64,000 bases of DNA from Ignavibacteriota bacterium (GTDB taxonomy: Bacteria > Bacteroidota > Ignavibacteria > Tepidaquicellales > Tepidaquicellaceae), in the NCBI GenBank assembly GCA_016218085.1, contig JACREY010000003.1, forward strand, positions 62,001-126,000. The letters are read 5' to 3'. Every line of letters starts with the position of its first letter. Within the stretch, counting starts at the first letter, position 1. The position numbers and the translations under genes were made by a program. Below are positions 63,992-64,000 of this stretch, piece by piece. The notes under the pieces were generated by a model that did not search any database, had not been told where the DNA came from, and was given only the letters and a program-made list of their open reading frames with translations.

Positions 63992-64000
63992 AATAATTTC

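Overview
The window is about 64 kb of an AT-rich, densely coded bacterial chromosome. It most likely comes from the Ignavibacteria/Bacteroidota-Chlorobiota side of the tree. The reasons are two secreted proteins ending in a type IX secretion (Por) sorting domain with a YPNPFN-type motif, FISUMP, PD40-OmpA, NamZ (DUF1343) and SBBP-repeat proteins, many lipoproteins, a Bacteroidota-like Cas9, and a pheT-zapA-6S RNA-rny order. Species cannot be fixed from the window. There are no rRNA or tRNA genes and no CRISPR array.

Layout. 1-3.9 kb: the N-terminal 1255 residues of a type II (probably II-C) Cas9, cut by the left window edge, with a candidate tracrRNA transcribed divergently just upstream of its start. 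4-9.2 kb: a small lipoprotein, a secreted M3 oligoendopeptidase, an acyl-CoA carboxylase beta subunit and a FISUMP protein. 9.7-13.4 kb: alaS and a sugar-nucleotidyltransferase. 13.4-18.2 kb (minus): a YARHG lipoprotein, an outer-membrane barrel candidate, a lipoprotein and a BatA-like VWA membrane protein. 18.2-28.1 kb (plus): thiN, a sodium:solute symporter, a patatin-BamA fusion, and two tandem paralogous PDZ-multiTM-GAF-SpoIIE phosphatases. 28-43 kb: envelope and secreted proteins mixed with purB, lexA, nadC, a thioesterase, an FAD oxidase and a flippase. 43-56.5 kb (all minus): nucleotide-sugar dehydrogenase, flippase-like membrane protein, lolA-DUF3108-S41 protease, NhaD-like antiporter next to an orphan nuoM, a large NAD-binding protein, GNAT, HNH nuclease, mdh and coaE. 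57.3-58.2 kb: a REP-associated tyrosine transposase between palindromes. 58.7-63.9 kb: rny, a 6S-like RNA, zapA, a coiled-coil protein and pheT.

How parts fit. Cas9 and the putative tracrRNA form the effector half of an immunity locus whose cas1/cas2 and array should lie left of the window or elsewhere. The lolA, DUF3108, S41 protease, OmpA and NamZ genes serve envelope building and turnover. The thiN to phosphatase run is a plus-strand transcription unit of unclear common purpose. The pheT to rny block is a conserved housekeeping neighbourhood, which is the main support for the 6S RNA call. Everything was read by eye; no alignment, folding or database search was run.
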